A DNA stretch of 6,381 nucleotides from Methanosarcinales archaeon (GTDB lineage Archaea > Halobacteriota > Methanosarcinia > Methanosarcinales > EX4572-44): contig RXIJ01000075.1 in NCBI GenBank assembly GCA_004212095.1, positions 1-6,381 of the forward strand, written 5' to 3'. The notes below the pieces were generated by a model, which worked only from the letters and a program-made list of their open reading frames with translations, did no database searches and had not been told where the DNA came from. How positions within the stretch are numbered: position 1 is the first letter of the stretch; the number at the start of each line of letters is the position of its first letter. A program made the translations under genes and the position numbers. This document shows positions 5,127 through 6,381 of the stretch, piece after piece.

Positions 5127-6381
5127 ATGATTATTGGCATCGACGATACTGATTCAAAGACTGCTGGAATGTGCACCACATATCTTGGTGCACTCGTTGT
5201 TGAAAGGATTTCAGCTCTGGTAGAGTCCACTGTCCCTTACCTGTTGCGTTTAAATCCAAATGTGCGTTTTAAAACACGAGGCAATGCCGCTGTTGCATTC
5301 GATGTTGCATTAGATAAGAGAGAAATGGGAAAGGTGAAACAGATATGCTGTAACCTTATTGAAGAATTTGCAGTGTTCAGCGACCATAATACTCATCCCG
5401 GGATTGTGTTTTTAACAAAGGAGCAAGCAGTTGGCATACGCAGCAGACTTGAGGATTTCTCTTTCCGGGCAGTGCGCGATTTTATTACTATCGCTGAGGC
5501 AAAAAAGTTCCTTGGGGAATGCCATATCGCACACGTGGGTTACAAGAACGGACGCGGTCTCATCGGTGCACTTGCAGCCGTAGGGTTTGCGTTTAACGGT
5601 CTACCGGATTACACCTATGAACTTATTACATATCGCAAGCCTGGAAACTGGGGGAAAAAGCGCTTTTTAGTAGAGAAAAGTGTGTGGGCTGCCGACTCAA
5701 TGTCTTACCCGCACACGTGGGATACAGTTGATTGTAACAACTGTCGCATTGTGTGCTCACCGCATGGACCTGATCCTGTGCTCTTTGGAATTCGCGGCGA
5801 TGATGTGAATGTGATTGAGCATGCCTCTAACATCATACAGTCAGAACCAATAGAGAATCGCCTGATGTATATTACAAACCAGGGCACAGATATGCACATT
5901 ACAGACAGCAGTGTTGCAGAAGCAAGGGATGGATGCTCATATAAGATTAAAGGTATGGTTGAAGCACCAGCACAAACGATTAGTGGTGGGCATGTCATAT
6001 TTACTATCAAGGATTCTACAGGCAGAATTGATTGTGCTGCGTTTGAACCTACAAAGAACTTCCGCTATCTTATTAAACAGCTTGCAGTTGGCGATATTGT
6101 CACTGTGTATGGTTCTGTTAAGAATAAGACGGTTAATATTGAAAAGATTGATATTAGTCAGTTGCAGCCACGGGTAGCCATGCGAAATCCTGTGTGTTCT
6201 GCCTGTGGTAAACGAATGAAATCAGCAGGTAAGGGTCAGGGCTACCGGTGTAAAAAATGCAAAACAACATCCGGCATACCTGAGATGCTGGAGACACCTT
6301 CTCAACTGGTATCCGGTTTGTATGAAACGCCACCTGTTGCTCGCAGACATCTTGCAAAGCCATTGATACGGTACACCGATG
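5127..6381 (+). CDS. tiaS: tRNA(Ile2) 2-agmatinylcytidine synthetase, lacking only its last residues (runs off right edge)
   Basis: 418 codons are open from the ATG to the window edge. The start MIIGIDDTDS, followed by GMCTTYLGAL, is the signature of TiaS. The enzyme uses ATP to join agmatine to C34 of tRNA-Ile2, so that the tRNA reads AUA. T17/T18 lie where the family's autophosphorylated threonine (Thr18 in the Archaeoglobus enzyme) is expected. Domains by residue: kinase-like and ferredoxin-like parts about 1-240, with GYKNGRGLIGALAAVG (138-153) and a CNNC motif (203-206); an OB fold about 272-345 (IKGMVEAP, GDIVTVYGSV); and a zinc ribbon C357-x2-C360 with C375-x2-C378. TiaS proteins are about 420-440 residues, so little is missing. 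The start lies ten bases after the ubiB stop with only a weak AGGT upstream, suggesting translation by coupling. G/C-rich codons are more common than in the two genes before it. Confidence 0.96.
   Translation, partial: MIIGIDDTDSKTAGMCTTYLGALVVERISALVESTVPYLLRLNPNVRFKTRGNAAVAFDVALDKREMGKVKQICCNLIEEFAVFSDHNTHPGIVFLTKEQAVGIRSRLEDFSFRAVRDFITIAEAKKFLGECHIAHVGYKNGRGLIGALAAVGFAFNGLPDYTYELITYRKPGNWGKKRFLVEKSVWAADSMSYPHTWDTVDCNNCRIVCSPHGPDPVLFGIRGDDVNVIEHASNIIQSEPIENRLMYITNQGTDMHITDSSVAEARDGCSYKIKGMVEAPAQTISGGHVIFTIKDSTGRIDCAAFEPTKNFRYLIKQLAVGDIVTVYGSVKNKTVNIEKIDISQLQPRVAMRNPVCSACGKRMKSAGKGQGYRCKKCKTTSGIPEMLETPSQLVSGLYETPPVARRHLAKPLIRYTD

Noticed and set aside
1..6381. CRISPR array, insertion sequence or rRNA gene
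   Set aside because: No regularly spaced direct repeats, no intact transposase with terminal inverted repeats, and no rRNA-like sequence is visible.

Overview
The window looks archaeal, most likely from a methanogen-like euryarchaeon of the Methanosarcinales type. It carries tiaS (an archaea-only tRNA-Ile2 modification enzyme) and an archaeal DUF460/COG2433 gene. Its three tRNA genes do not encode CCA. Its promoters are BRE/TATA-like, and Shine-Dalgarno sites are clear at three of its four protein-gene starts. The lineage is inferred from gene content; I cannot name a genus.

Layout, left to right. Positions 1-377, minus strand: the N-terminal 125 codons of a type I restriction-modification methyltransferase (hsdM), running off the left edge and visibly richer in G+C than the rest. 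Positions 378-864: about 490 bases with no convincing gene, holding the hsdM Shine-Dalgarno site, two small hairpins (780-823) and a T-rich terminator for the tRNA cluster. Positions 865-1200, minus strand: three tRNA genes, transcribed in the order Asn(GTT), a CAT-anticodon tRNA that looks like Ile2, then Gly(TCC). Positions 1201-1445: a divergent regulatory region with outward-facing TATA boxes forming a concentric dyad, and a second, stronger BRE/TATA promoter. Positions 1446-6381, plus strand: a tight three-gene operon of a DUF460 RNase H-fold/coiled-coil protein, a UbiB/AarF/ABC1 atypical kinase with two C-terminal membrane helices, and tiaS, cut by the right edge close to its natural end.

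How it fits together. TiaS attaches agmatine to C34 of the CAU-anticodon tRNA-Ile2 so that it reads AUA rather than AUG. A tRNA with that anticodon and Ile-like rather than initiator features lies about 4.1 kb away, transcribed divergently from the operon that carries tiaS. The first two operon genes overlap by 55 bases and the third starts 10 bases after the second, so co-transcription is very likely. No published function that I know of links DUF460, UbiB and TiaS. The most distinctive sequence observation is that the DUF460 protein appears to hold two RNase H-like modules in tandem, each with three similarly spaced acidic residues.
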